From positions 105,903 to 169,902 of the forward strand of contig JAQCKF010000004.1 of assembly GCA_027592275.1 (NCBI GenBank): a stretch of DNA of 64,000 bases, written 5' to 3'. This stretch comes from Pseudomonadota bacterium. Its GTDB lineage: Bacteria; Pseudomonadota; Gammaproteobacteria; Pseudomonadales; Pseudohongiellaceae. Made by a program: the position numbers and the translations under genes. The notes beneath the pieces were generated by a model. It did not search any database and was not told where the DNA came from. It was given only the letters and a program-made list of their open reading frames with translations. Positions 1 through 8,642 of the stretch are shown here, piece by piece (the first letter of the stretch is position 1; each line of letters begins with the position of its first letter).

Positions 1-770
1 TTGCGCCCGCCGTCGATAGCTATCACCTGCCCCGTCATATATTTGGATGCATTAGAGGCCAAAAATAGCGCCAGCCCTGCCATATCAGTCGGACGGCCTA
101 TTCGACCCAGCGGGTTTTCCTCTTCTATCTTGTCGCGGAATTTACTCAGTGTGTGATCCATCATTTGGCTCTCAAAAGCCCCTGGTGCGATCGCATTCAC
201 CGTCAGCCCCTTTGACGCCAATCGTACTGCCAAATTCTTAGTGAGAAAGTGCACGGCCGCCTTACTCGCCCCATAGGCAAAATTATCCATAGAAGAGACA
301 CGCAGTCCGTCTATAGAGCCTATGTTAATGACTCTACTGGGCTCTTCCGAGCTTGAATCTTTACAAAGTAAGGGCATTAGGTCCCGGGTTAGCGTGAATA
401 TCGCCTTCACATTGATGTCCATAACCTTGTCATAGCCTTCGTCTGGATATTCTTCGAAGGGAGCGCCCCAAGCAGCGCCTGCATTATTTACGAGTATGTC
501 GATCTTCTGTTCGCGCCTTTTAATTTCATTCACAAAAGAGTCTCTACCTTCTTTGGTAGATAGATCCGCTGGAATCGCAATGCACTCTCCCTGGGCAGAT
601 AGCTCTTTGGCAGTTGCCTCACAGGCATCAGCTTTACGAGCAGTGATATAGGTTTTTACACCATTGGCAACATAGCCCTCGGCGATCATCTTACCTATGC
701 CTCTGGAGCCACCGGTGACTATTGCCACCTTACCTGCTACTGAAAAAAGTTCACCGATATCGAAAGTCAT
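1..770 (-). CDS. SDR family oxidoreductase, RhlG-like (3' end beyond window)
   Basis: This is a short-chain dehydrogenase/reductase expected to interconvert a carbonyl and a hydroxyl group with NAD(P)H. The frame opens at an ATG at 768-770 and runs off the left edge after about 256 residues, so only the extreme C-terminus is missing. Visible marks are the cofactor motif TGGSRGIG near residue 19, NNAGAAWG, the catalytic Ser in NIGSIDG, YGASK (Tyr and Lys) and the C-terminal IDGG. The sequence resembles RhlG and FabG-type reductases. It is the last gene of a five-gene minus-strand set and lies 151 bp downstream of the kinase gene. The reductase fold is secure; the substrate is inferred from context (a 4-oxo- or 3-oxoacyl-CoA). 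Confidence 0.9.
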   Translation of the reverse strand, partial: MTFDIGELFSVAGKVAIVTGGSRGIGKMIAEGYVANGVKTYITARKADACEATAKELSAQGECIAIPADLSTKEGRDSFVNEIKRREQKIDILVNNAGAAWGAPFEEYPDEGYDKVMDINVKAIFTLTRDLMPLLCKDSSSEEPSRVINIGSIDGLRVSSMDNFAYGASKAAVHFLTKNLAVRLASKGLTVNAIAPGAFESQMMDHTLSKFRDKIEEENPLGRIGRPTDMAGLALFLASNASKYMTGQVIAIDGGR

Positions 771-809
771 TTTTATTAATCCTAATTCTAGCCAAGTGCA
801 AATAAATAG

Positions 810-830
810 CATCTCAACAATGCTGAGATG
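810..830 (-). other. stem-loop between kinase and SDR genes
   Basis: A perfect 7-bp inverted repeat (CATCTCA / TGAGATG) with a 7-nt loop lies in the 151-bp gap. On the minus strand it is followed by an AT-rich stretch with no clean U-run. It could be a weak terminator or an attenuator that sets SDR expression apart from the upstream four genes. Confidence 0.35.
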
Positions 831-921
831 GAGAGTTTCTATGTGTGTGTCTTCCTAAGAATTCTTAATTCTAGCAATTTACAAATAGCACTGATCTACA
901 ACGCGCCAATAGACAGAGTTC

Positions 922-2001
922 TTACGTGGTTACTTCTCCAGCCATAATCAGCTCACACATCTGCTGCAGGATATGGGTTTTCTTCACCATCATCGCGAAG
1001 CGTTTGTCCTTGGTCAGACCCTGGTAATAGCGATAGTAGATCTGCTGACCGATCACCGCTAGCCGAAACAGACCGAAGCAAAAGTAGAACGGAAAGTTGT
1101 CAACCGCAATGCCCGTCTTCTCTTGGAAGCGCGCGACTATCTCCGCACGGGTAGGCGCACCTTCGATATCACTTGGCATCGTTCTATACTCGCGAAAGAA
1201 GGCGGGATCCCCTGTTTCGACCCAGTAACCGAGAGTACAACCTAGGTCCATCAATGGATCACCAACGGTAGCCATCTCCCAATCTAGAACACCAATCACG
1301 TTCAAGGGGTTCTCAGCAGAGAAGATCGCATTATCCATCTTATAGTCGTTATGAATAACGCTGGCCTTGCCACTCTCGGCCGGCATATTGTCGTGCAACC
1401 ACTGCATGGTTGAATCACAGTTAATCGTGTCCGGCGTTACCGCATCGCCCCAGCGTTTGAACCAACCCTCTACCTGCCTTTTAACATAGCCTTCGGGTCG
1501 ACCGAAGGTGTCAAGGCCAGCGGCAACAAGATCAACAGAGTGTAGCTCGCTTAGAACGTCGAAGAAATTGAAGAGCTGCTGACGAATCTGGTCCGGACTA
1601 AGATTTAGGCTTTGCGGATATTCTCTACGGATAACCAATCCTTCGATATAGGACATCAAGTAGAAATCGCAGCCAAGGATTTCGTGATCTTCACAGAAAT
1701 GAATGGGCACCGGTCCGTAGGAATAGACTTTCTGCAGAGCCGAGAGAATCTTAAACTCTCGCGACATGTCATGAGCTGATTTTACGGTGCTACCAAAGGG
1801 TGGTCTGCGCAGCACCCACTTATCATCCCCGCTACTCAACAGGTAGGTAAGATTGGAAAATCCTCCGGGGAACTGCTTAACTTCTAAGGTTGCCACAGCA
1901 CTGCCTAGCACAGGCTCTAGGTACTGACGAAGACAATCGAGATCTAACTCCTCACCCTCGCGTATGCTGCCGGCTTGATCGACTAGTTCGTTATTCGTCA
2001 A
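922..2001 (-). CDS. APH-fold phosphotransferase (ACAD10/11 N-domain / LvaA-like)
   Basis: This 359-residue protein has the aminoglycoside-phosphotransferase/choline-kinase fold. Kinase marks are the N-lobe segment WVLRRPP with its Lys/Arg region, the catalytic loop HNDYKMDN near residue 217 and the metal-binding DWE in GVLDWEM near residue 239. Relatives are fused to acyl-CoA dehydrogenases in vertebrate ACAD10 and ACAD11 and stand alone as LvaA in Pseudomonas, where they phosphorylate the 4-hydroxyl of acyl-CoAs. Antibiotic resistance is unlikely in this setting. The start is a TTG preceded by AAAGGAA. The gene follows the phosphatase-fold gene with a 16-bp gap in the same operon. Family confidence is high; substrate is inference. 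Confidence 0.87.
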   Translation of the reverse strand: MTNNELVDQAGSIREGEELDLDCLRQYLEPVLGSAVATLEVKQFPGGFSNLTYLLSSGDDKWVLRRPPFGSTVKSAHDMSREFKILSALQKVYSYGPVPIHFCEDHEILGCDFYLMSYIEGLVIRREYPQSLNLSPDQIRQQLFNFFDVLSELHSVDLVAAGLDTFGRPEGYVKRQVEGWFKRWGDAVTPDTINCDSTMQWLHDNMPAESGKASVIHNDYKMDNAIFSAENPLNVIGVLDWEMATVGDPLMDLGCTLGYWVETGDPAFFREYRTMPSDIEGAPTRAEIVARFQEKTGIAVDNFPFYFCFGLFRLAVIGQQIYYRYYQGLTKDKRFAMMVKKTHILQQMCELIMAGEVTT

Positions 2002-2017
2002 AGCGAATTCCTTTGCT

Positions 2018-2728
2018 TTATCTGTAGGTGATCATTTCTTGCAAGCCCGGTCGTTCGAGATGGGGCAAGCTATTGAATTGGATCAAGGATACCTTTCCTT
2101 GCCCGTATTTAACACGGCTCACGGAACTATTGCGCACCATCCAGTTTGTCGTGATCACTGCTTGATCAGGAAATTGTAATACTCTTTGCAGCGCCATGGC
2201 TATCACACCGCCGGAGGTAGAAATTAAGACTCGCGAACCGCTGCTGTGCCTGGCCATGATTTCATCAATTGCGGTATAGACGCGATGCTGGAAATTTTCC
2301 CAATATTCAAAGTTAGCATCTTCCGAACCTGGCTTCAGCTCACCCAGTATCCACTTCGCGCAAGCAGCCTCGAATACGGTTTGAAATAGGCGTTCATCTT
2401 TTATGGGCCAAGAGAAAGGCGTATCAAAGCCATCCTCTGCTGCGTGGTCACGCAAATATACGCGCATCAAGGGATCGCCGTTGTATTCATTGAATGCCGG
2501 ATTTTCGATAGAGGCCGTCGGCGCGCCTTTGACTAAGGACAGCAACTCGTTGGCCGTCTCTTTCTGACGCAGCAATGTGCCGCTATAGACATGATCGAAC
2601 TGCTCGCCGATGTCGTGCCAGTGCCGCGCAAGAATCTTAACTTGCTCAACACCTTTCTCGCTTAGCTTGTCGTAAGAAGCCTCGCCGAATGACGCCTGCC
2701 CGTGGCGAACTAATATAAGTTCGCTCAC
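2018..2728 (-). CDS. Histidine phosphatase family protein lacking the second catalytic His
   Basis: This 236-residue member of the phosphoglycerate-mutase-like superfamily starts with the signature LVRHGQASFG, whose His9 would carry the phosphate. The usual C-terminal SHGG motif reads STSGG at residues 170-174, so the second catalytic His is replaced by Ser172. Related proteins next to acyl-CoA dehydrogenase and APH-kinase genes often show a similar TSGG form (from memory). The start is a GTG. It sits 52 bp downstream of the shorter dehydrogenase gene and 16 bp upstream of the kinase gene. It may remove a phosphate put on by the kinase or have another acid/base arrangement; activity is uncertain. 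Confidence 0.85.
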   Translation of the reverse strand: MSELILVRHGQASFGEASYDKLSEKGVEQVKILARHWHDIGEQFDHVYSGTLLRQKETANELLSLVKGAPTASIENPAFNEYNGDPLMRVYLRDHAAEDGFDTPFSWPIKDERLFQTVFEAACAKWILGELKPGSEDANFEYWENFQHRVYTAIDEIMARHSSGSRVLISTSGGVIAMALQRVLQFPDQAVITTNWMVRNSSVSRVKYGQGKVSLIQFNSLPHLERPGLQEMITYR

Positions 2729-2780
2729 GGCGTAGATACCCGGTTACGGGGATTAGAAGAGAGTGTCATGAAAACTTCTC

Positions 2781-3914
2781 TTACAGCGACGCGAATCGCT
2801 GGGTGTGGAAATCGGTATTGCCAAACATAATTTCGGCAGCGGTAACCGACTTGAAAAGATGACCTACATCTAATTCCTCAGTCATGCCGATACCGCCATG
2901 AATCTGAATAGCTTCCTGACCAACTTTTTGTATGGCCTTGCCGATGCGGCTCTTCGCAGCAGAAACCGACTTGGTTTTTTCAATCGCGTCTTCGCCGCCA
3001 TCTAATTTCATAGCTGCCATGATCACGATTGAACGCGCCAATTGGCATTCGATAAACATATCTGCCATGCGGTGTTGCAAAGCCTGGAACGTACCAATAG
3101 CCGTGCCGAACTGCTTGCGCGTCTTACTGTACTCTACAGTCTTGTGTAACAACGATTCCATCGCTCCAACTGCTTCGGCGCTCACTGCTAGCGTGGCGCG
3201 ATCGACGCTATCTTGCAATGCCTGCAAGGCAGAGCCTGAAGCTCCCAGCCTTTGTGTAAGCGGCACACTGACATCTTTCAAGCCGATTTCTGCAGACTTC
3301 TTCCCGTCCACATTAGCAAAGGCTTGAATAGTAACGCCTGCGCTTGCTGCATCAACCATAAACACCGAGATACCCTCGCTATCCGTTGCCGCACCAGACT
3401 CTCGCGCTACAACCAAGAGGATCTCGGCATTCGGCCCATTCAAAACTGCGGTCTTGCCGCCATTAAGCACGACAGTGTCACCAGAAACTGTAGCCGACGT
3501 CTTGATATGTGCGAGATTGAAGCGACTGCCTTGTTCTGCATAGGCACAGGCCAACTGCAATTTTCCTTCCATAATCTTAGGAAGTAGCTCAGCCTTCTGC
3601 TGGGCACTGCCCTGCTCGCTTATCACTCCACCGGAAAGTACGGCGCTCGCAATAAAGGGCTCGACCAACATCGCCTTACCGAATTCTTCCATCATCACCG
3701 CGAGGTCTACGGCAGATCCACCGAAGCCACCATCTTCTTCCTTAAAGGGCACGGTCAGCCAACCTAGCTCGGCGAAGAGATCCCAGTTTTCCTGGCTAAA
3801 CCCTTTCTCGCTAGCGATAATTTTGGTGCGAGTATCAAAGTCATAACTTTTTTGAACAAACTTCTGCACGCTTTCTTGCAGCATCTGCTGCTCTTCAGTG
3901 TTCGAAAAATCCAC
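2781..3914 (-). CDS. Acyl-CoA dehydrogenase, small subunit-like (no canonical Glu base)
   Basis: This is a 377-residue FAD-dependent acyl-CoA dehydrogenase with the N-terminal helical domain, a middle beta domain and the C-terminal helices containing the RKQFG and IHGGIGMTEE motifs. The usual MCAD-type base region (YEGT) reads MFGN, and the alternative position used by isovaleryl-CoA dehydrogenase is Asp238 in VDRATL. It therefore lacks both recognised glutamate bases. The start is a GTG. The neighbouring, longer dehydrogenase does have a Glu at the alternative position, so the two may form a heteromeric enzyme like the steroid-degrading FadE pairs. It lies 67 bp downstream of that gene. Confidence 0.92.
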   Translation of the reverse strand: MDFSNTEEQQMLQESVQKFVQKSYDFDTRTKIIASEKGFSQENWDLFAELGWLTVPFKEEDGGFGGSAVDLAVMMEEFGKAMLVEPFIASAVLSGGVISEQGSAQQKAELLPKIMEGKLQLACAYAEQGSRFNLAHIKTSATVSGDTVVLNGGKTAVLNGPNAEILLVVARESGAATDSEGISVFMVDAASAGVTIQAFANVDGKKSAEIGLKDVSVPLTQRLGASGSALQALQDSVDRATLAVSAEAVGAMESLLHKTVEYSKTRKQFGTAIGTFQALQHRMADMFIECQLARSIVIMAAMKLDGGEDAIEKTKSVSAAKSRIGKAIQKVGQEAIQIHGGIGMTEELDVGHLFKSVTAAEIMFGNTDFHTQRFASL

Positions 3915-3981
3915 AATAATTCCTCTCTAAATCTGTATACAATTTCAGCTCAAAATCTTAGTCGATACTATTTCAAGTCCA

Positions 3982-5181
3982 CTAAAGACCCAATACGGCC
4001 TTGCTGATAATGTTGCGTTGAATTTCATTTGAGCCACCGAATATCGTTAGCTTTCTGTTATTAAAATAGGTCAGTGCTGCAGCCGCGGTGTTTCCGGGGC
4101 CAATTGCCACACCTTGGAAGCCGTCTTCAAACTGCTCAGGCACGAAGGGTAAGCAATTGTAACCAGCCAGATCGACGAACAATTCATCCATCTCTTGAGC
4201 CAGCTCTGTTCCTACAATTTTTAAGATTGATGATTCAGGGCCAGGTGCCTTGCCTACGCTCAATGCTGCCAAAGTTCGTAGCTCTGAATATTCCAAGGCC
4301 TGAAGTTCGATTTCAACCTCGGCGAGTTTCGTTCTGAATGCCGCGTTCGCTAACATTGTGTTACCGAAACCATCATCCGTATTGCCGGCCAATCGCTTCA
4401 GCGCGGCGAGGCGACGCTTGCCACGAGGAACGCCCGAAATATTCGTGCGTTCGTGAGTTAGCAATACCTTCGCGTAGGTCCAACCCTTGTTCTCTTCGCC
4501 TATCAGATTGCTGACAGGTACCCGAACGTCATCGAAGAATACTTCGTTAACCTCCGCGTGGCCGTCTAACAACACGATCGGTTTAAGGGTAATACCCGGT
4601 GTCTTCATATCGATCAATAAGAAACTAATACCTTCCTGCTTCTTAACGCCGGTATCGGTACGTACCAGGCAGAAGATCCAATCTGCATATTGTCCGTAGG
4701 TATTCCAGGTTTTACTGCCATTCACAACATATTCGTCACCGTCTCTCACAGCAGATGTCTTCAGTGAAGCCAAGTCTGAACCCGAGTTAGGCTCAGAGTA
4801 TCCCTGACACCACCACACATTGCTCTGAAGGATGTCTGGCAGAAACCTCTGCTTTTGTTCATCCGAGCCGTAGGCCATGATGACCGGTGCCACCATCTTC
4901 ATCCCGAAAGGGACCGGTTCTGGAGCGCCGATCAACCCCATCTCAGTCGCGAAGATATGCTTCTGAGTTGCGGTCCAGCCAGTACCACCGTATTCAGCGG
5001 GCCAGTTTGGTGCAGCCCAACCCTTCTTGTAGAGAATTTTCTGCCACAGCACTAGTTCATCTTTGCTCAGACGAATGCCTGCATCTACCTTTTCACGGTA
5101 TTCGGCTGGGAAATCGTTCTGCAAAAACTCCTGAACTTCGATCTCAAATTGCAGTTCGTCAGCGGTAAAGTCAGCGTTCAA
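3982..5181 (-). CDS. Acyl-CoA dehydrogenase, large subunit-like
   Basis: An FAD-dependent acyl-CoA dehydrogenase of about 399 residues. Visible are the flavin-binding YSEPNSGSDLAS, the region HERTNI with a candidate catalytic Glu244, and the C-terminal FGGSNEIQRNII in which the MCAD-type Glu is Gly. I place the start at TTG 5181, because AGGAGA lies six bases upstream; the frame itself is open to 5226, where a longer N-terminus would look unlike the family. It is the first gene of the minus-strand set and diverges from pal. Together with the next gene it could oxidise or eliminate a modified acyl-CoA. Confidence 0.93.
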   Translation of the reverse strand: MNADFTADELQFEIEVQEFLQNDFPAEYREKVDAGIRLSKDELVLWQKILYKKGWAAPNWPAEYGGTGWTATQKHIFATEMGLIGAPEPVPFGMKMVAPVIMAYGSDEQKQRFLPDILQSNVWWCQGYSEPNSGSDLASLKTSAVRDGDEYVVNGSKTWNTYGQYADWIFCLVRTDTGVKKQEGISFLLIDMKTPGITLKPIVLLDGHAEVNEVFFDDVRVPVSNLIGEENKGWTYAKVLLTHERTNISGVPRGKRRLAALKRLAGNTDDGFGNTMLANAAFRTKLAEVEIELQALEYSELRTLAALSVGKAPGPESSILKIVGTELAQEMDELFVDLAGYNCLPFVPEQFEDGFQGVAIGPGNTAAAALTYFNNRKLTIFGGSNEIQRNIISKAVLGL

Positions 5182-5546
5182 TGGAAATCTCCTGTTGTTC
5201 CGGGCCATTTCGGCCCTAATCATCACGCTTATAGGCTAGTCGCAGCGAGTGACGTGTCTAATTAGTAATAATGTGTCGAAATTGAAAGTGGTCGAAGATT
5301 ACCATTATTCCCAGTTCTTGATAAGCAATAATCGAGCGATTGCTCGGAATTTCGCAGACCCCGCGAGCTGGATTGATGCAGCACCGTTACCTGTACTTAT
5401 TTAACAGTAAATAGCCATCACTTGTTGGCTTTAAATCTTCAATTACGTTATCCTTCTCCCTCTTTCTAAGACGCTGTAATTCCAAGCAAAAATTGGTAAA
5501 AGCAGCGAAAATATAGACCACCACTAGATACTCCTTAGGAGATGAC
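5182..5546. other. divergent intergenic region, acyl-CoA operon / pal
   Basis: About 365 bp separate the dehydrogenase operon from pal. The region must hold both promoters. I see a small perfect hairpin (CGAGC gatt GCTCG) near 5333-5346 and a clear AGGAG ribosome-binding site before pal. A possible pal promoter (TTGGCT and TATCCT, 18-bp spacing) lies near 5424-5453. I see no gene and no operator I can name. Confidence 0.4.
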
Positions 5547-6089
5547 ATGAAATTCTCTCAATCAACTAAATTTGCCCTGCTGTTTGTTGCCCTATTCAGC
5601 CTGGCCGCATGTAGCTCAACAGGCGAAGAAGAAGCCGCGACTGAAGAGGTAGCGGAGACTGAATCCGGCATAGATGCAACTACCCGTCGCACACAAGAGC
5701 TTGCAGCCGAAGCAGCTGCCCGCGCCGCGGCCGCCGAAGCACGAATTGCGGCAGCAGCACTCAACACTAACGTCTTCTATTTCGACTTTGATGTATCTGA
5801 GTTCCGCCCAGCAGACCGCGACGTATTAACTTTTCACGCCAGAGACCTCGCCGCGAATTCAAACAAGCGAATTCGTCTAGAAGGTCATGCTGATGAGCGT
5901 GGCACAAGAGAATATAACCTAGCACTGGGCGAACGCCGTGCTCAGGGAATCCAGAACTATCTCATCGTTAATGGCGCATCACGCAGCCAGATAGAGATTG
6001 TTAGTTATGGCGAGGAACAACCTGCAGATCGCGGATCAAACGATAGCGCCTATCAGCAGAATCGTCGAGTACAAATCTCTACTCCCTAG
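5547..6089 (+). CDS. pal: Pal-type OmpA-family lipoprotein
   Basis: This 180-residue lipoprotein carries a signal peptide with lipobox LAAC (Cys at about residue 22), an alanine-rich helical linker at residues 45-70 and a C-terminal OmpA peptidoglycan-binding domain. The diaminopimelate-binding signature GHADERGTREYN is present near residue 113. Pal tethers the outer membrane to peptidoglycan and normally works with TolB, TolA, TolQ and TolR. Here it stands alone, with its own terminator just downstream. It might be the real Pal separated from the tol cluster or a paralogue; a tol cluster elsewhere would decide. The start ATG has AGGAG at good distance. Confidence 0.9.
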   Translation: MKFSQSTKFALLFVALFSLAACSSTGEEEAATEEVAETESGIDATTRRTQELAAEAAARAAAAEARIAAAALNTNVFYFDFDVSEFRPADRDVLTFHARDLAANSNKRIRLEGHADERGTREYNLALGERRAQGIQNYLIVNGASRSQIEIVSYGEEQPADRGSNDSAYQQNRRVQISTP

Positions 6090-6151
6090 TAGCTGACTGC
6101 TGTTACATTTGTACTTTCTTAGTAGCAACTGAATTTTTCAGTTTGGAAGTT

Positions 6152-6180
6152 AGGCCGAACCTTGTGTTCGGCCTTTTTTT
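6152..6180 (+). terminator. rho-independent terminator after pal
   Basis: A perfect 9-bp stem (AGGCCGAAC / GTTCGGCCT) with a 5-nt loop is followed by seven T. It ends the single-gene pal transcript before the convergent hydrolase gene. Confidence 0.93.
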
Positions 6181-6215
6181 GTCTAAAAAAAAGCAAAAGC
6201 AAAAAATATCAATGC

Positions 6216-7187
6216 CTACTTGCTAGAGAACACTCGCTGCAGCTGCTCACCTATCTTTTCCAGTGCAGTCATTCCAGCAGGAATTCCACCGGCGAAAGAC
6301 ACGAACGCGTGAATCATATCTGTGTAGCACACGTGCTCTACCTCGACGCCGTGGTCCGACAGACGTTTTGCGAAGGCTTCGCCTTCATCGCGCAGTGGGT
6401 CGAAACCAGCGGTAATCACTAGGCCGGGAGGAAGGCCGGTAAGATCGGCCAGAAGCGATGAAACCAACGGGTCGCTAGCGCGCTCTTCAGATTCAAGGAA
6501 CTGACTTCTAAACCACTGCTTGTCAGCCTTGGTGAGAAAATATCCTTCCGCAAATTCGTCGATTGAGGGGTAACCCATTTGATAATCGATACCAGGATAT
6601 ATCTGTACCTGATAATTCGGCTGCCTAATCTTATGCTGCTTACACTGCAGCATAACGGCTATCGAAATATTGCCACCGGCACTGTCGCCACCAATAGCGA
6701 TGCGCCCGGTGTCGATGCCTAGCTCTTCACCTGAGCTCAAAAGCCAGGCATAGACATCGAAGCCATCTTGATAGATTCCTGCGGATTTTGTTTCCGGCGC
6801 TAAACGGTATTCGACCGACAACACCACACAATTCCCCAATCGCGCCAGCTGCTGGGCGAACGTGTCGTAACCATCCAGTGTACCCAAAACATGGCCACCT
6901 CCATGAAAAAACAACAGCGCTGGCTGCAGATCAGAACAGAGTGACTTGGGGTGATAGCGCCTCACTCTTAACTCGCCGCCACTACTTGGCAACCAATGGT
7001 CTTTGATACTCTCCATTTCGCAGCTAGGGGGAGCAAACGGGTTGCCTAGCGTCTCACGCATGGTACGCGCTTCTTCAGCCGTGCATTCACACAACGGTTT
7101 CTGCCGCGCGGAAGCTCGGGCCACCTTCGCGGCCATAGGATGCAGTTCATCGGCACGCTTGGCTACCGAACTAATTAATTCCGTCAT
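6216..7187 (-). CDS. Alpha/beta hydrolase, hormone-sensitive-lipase family
   Basis: This 323-residue esterase/lipase has the oxyanion-hole motif HGGGHVLG near residue 94, the nucleophile elbow GDSAGG near residue 167, a candidate acid in the segment GFDPLRDEG and the catalytic His in DMIHAF. These are the marks of the bacterial HSL (family IV) carboxylesterases, which cleave short- to medium-chain esters in the cytoplasm. No signal peptide is seen. The ATG has AGGAAAGG upstream. It is 33 bp downstream of the DUF4105 gene on the same strand, so the two could be co-transcribed. The true substrate cannot be told from sequence. Confidence 0.92.
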   Translation of the reverse strand: MTELISSVAKRADELHPMAAKVARASARQKPLCECTAEEARTMRETLGNPFAPPSCEMESIKDHWLPSSGGELRVRRYHPKSLCSDLQPALLFFHGGGHVLGTLDGYDTFAQQLARLGNCVVLSVEYRLAPETKSAGIYQDGFDVYAWLLSSGEELGIDTGRIAIGGDSAGGNISIAVMLQCKQHKIRQPNYQVQIYPGIDYQMGYPSIDEFAEGYFLTKADKQWFRSQFLESEERASDPLVSSLLADLTGLPPGLVITAGFDPLRDEGEAFAKRLSDHGVEVEHVCYTDMIHAFVSFAGGIPAGMTALEKIGEQLQRVFSSK

Positions 7188-7220
7188 AATGAGCCTTTCC
7201 TGCGACTTGAAAGCGATAGA

Positions 7221-8642
7221 TCAGAAGAATTTGTTTTTCGGCTTAGCAGGCTCAAAACCCACGAGCCAAATTAGCACTGTAAATAGGGCAAAACCGGGTA
7301 ACACGTACACAGCGATATCCATAGTGGACTGTTCAATTAGCTGCAAGAAGGTCACCCCTGCATAGGCCATCATGCTGAGCAGATGCGCCATCATGTAGTA
7401 ATTCAAAAATGGTGTGCTGTTATGGGTCATGGGCCAGGGCTTGCAAAACACTAACCAGCGCATCGCTACTATTAAGCCCAACAGGTCGGTAGGCCAGAAC
7501 AACAGAAGATTAATATTGTGGTGTAGATCTAGGTGCTGGGATACAAACCAACTCCCCAACATGAGTATGCCGTAGATACCACTGAACAAAGCCGTGACGA
7601 TACCCAGCAAGCCTAGCAAGCGATAATTAATGCTAGGAAATTTTAATCCTATTCGAGAGTGGGTCGCAAAATACGACATGGGGATCTTCTTTAGCATCAA
7701 CAACAGCATCAGCACCGGGGCTAATAGACCAACAGAGGCTATCTGATAGGGGTCTGTCTCCACCGTTGGTGGTGCAAATAGCATTATCTCCTGTGGGTCG
7801 GACAAGAGCTTATTGCGCACACCGTTCTCTGCGACATCCGATTCAATTAGATACAGTCGCTCCCTAAGTTTGAGTGGCAGAAACATCTCATCCCATTGGC
7901 TTAGGGGTGCCTCGATATTGCTATTCATCAACACATCAAGGGAGAAGCCTATTAGCGCTACGGATTCATAGTGCCCCTGAACCTGATCACGAAAAGTCAG
8001 AGTCGGGAGGTCGTAATTGGAAGTCTGCGCTGTAATTCTGCTCGAAAGAGCTTCATTCAAGTAGTCACGTACACGGGTCGTACAGTTATCAAAAAAGTAC
8101 TGATACGGATAAACAATATTTTCTGGCTGCAAATTCCAAAGCAGGCGCCGGTAAAGGATTTCTTTCTGCGGATTCGTGAGGTTGATTTTATCCTGCCAAA
8201 CACTGCGCTCCTGAGAGCGATACATCGCGAATTCCTGACTGGGTGATTGTGTTCCCAATTCGTAGTTCATTATTCCCTTGAAGAAATTGTAGGAAAATGA
8301 AACTGGACCGCCATTTATGCGGAATAGGCCCCAGTTAAAAACCACATCAGTATTGGTATTTTCGTCGATTACCCGCAGCGCCGTATGACCGAAGTTGTCC
8401 CAGACCTTGTCGCCCACATCGACTGTAATCAAATAGAAATGAACGCCATCCATATCCGCCGGCAAGGCGTACTGATCCGGCGACTCGATAGGCTCTAGAG
8501 CCGAAGCACGAGAGACCGGAAATATTGTTAGGCCAAGTGCTAAGAGAATTAGCAGGAACGCAGAATAGACACGCATAGAGCGCCCACACGGTGCATATAG
8601 ATCTGATCGAAGAGAGGAAATCATCTGGACTTTAGGGGCCAC
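7221..8642 (-). CDS. DUF4105 (Lnb N-terminal domain-like) membrane protein
   Basis: This protein of up to 473 residues has an N-terminal hydrophobic signal or anchor (residues 24-48), a periplasmic DUF4105 domain and four or five hydrophobic segments in the last 180 residues. The domain contains the family's His in NFGHTALRV and Cys in FFDNCTTRVRD, which suggest a cysteine-type hydrolase or acyltransferase centre. The DUF4105 domain was named from lacto-N-biosidase N-termini; its activity in proteobacteria is not established. The start is uncertain: GTG at 8642, ATG at 8624 or ATG at 8576, the last placing the signal sequence at the N-terminus. Confidence 0.85.
   Translation of the reverse strand: MAPKVQMISSLRSDLYAPCGRSMRVYSAFLLILLALGLTIFPVSRASALEPIESPDQYALPADMDGVHFYLITVDVGDKVWDNFGHTALRVIDENTNTDVVFNWGLFRINGGPVSFSYNFFKGIMNYELGTQSPSQEFAMYRSQERSVWQDKINLTNPQKEILYRRLLWNLQPENIVYPYQYFFDNCTTRVRDYLNEALSSRITAQTSNYDLPTLTFRDQVQGHYESVALIGFSLDVLMNSNIEAPLSQWDEMFLPLKLRERLYLIESDVAENGVRNKLLSDPQEIMLFAPPTVETDPYQIASVGLLAPVLMLLLMLKKIPMSYFATHSRIGLKFPSINYRLLGLLGIVTALFSGIYGILMLGSWFVSQHLDLHHNINLLLFWPTDLLGLIVAMRWLVFCKPWPMTHNSTPFLNYYMMAHLLSMMAYAGVTFLQLIEQSTMDIAVYVLPGFALFTVLIWLVGFEPAKPKNKFF

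Noticed and set aside
922..2001. Aminoglycoside resistance enzyme
   Set aside because: The APH fold is present, but the setting with acyl-CoA dehydrogenases and the ACAD10/11-like sequence point to acyl-CoA metabolism.
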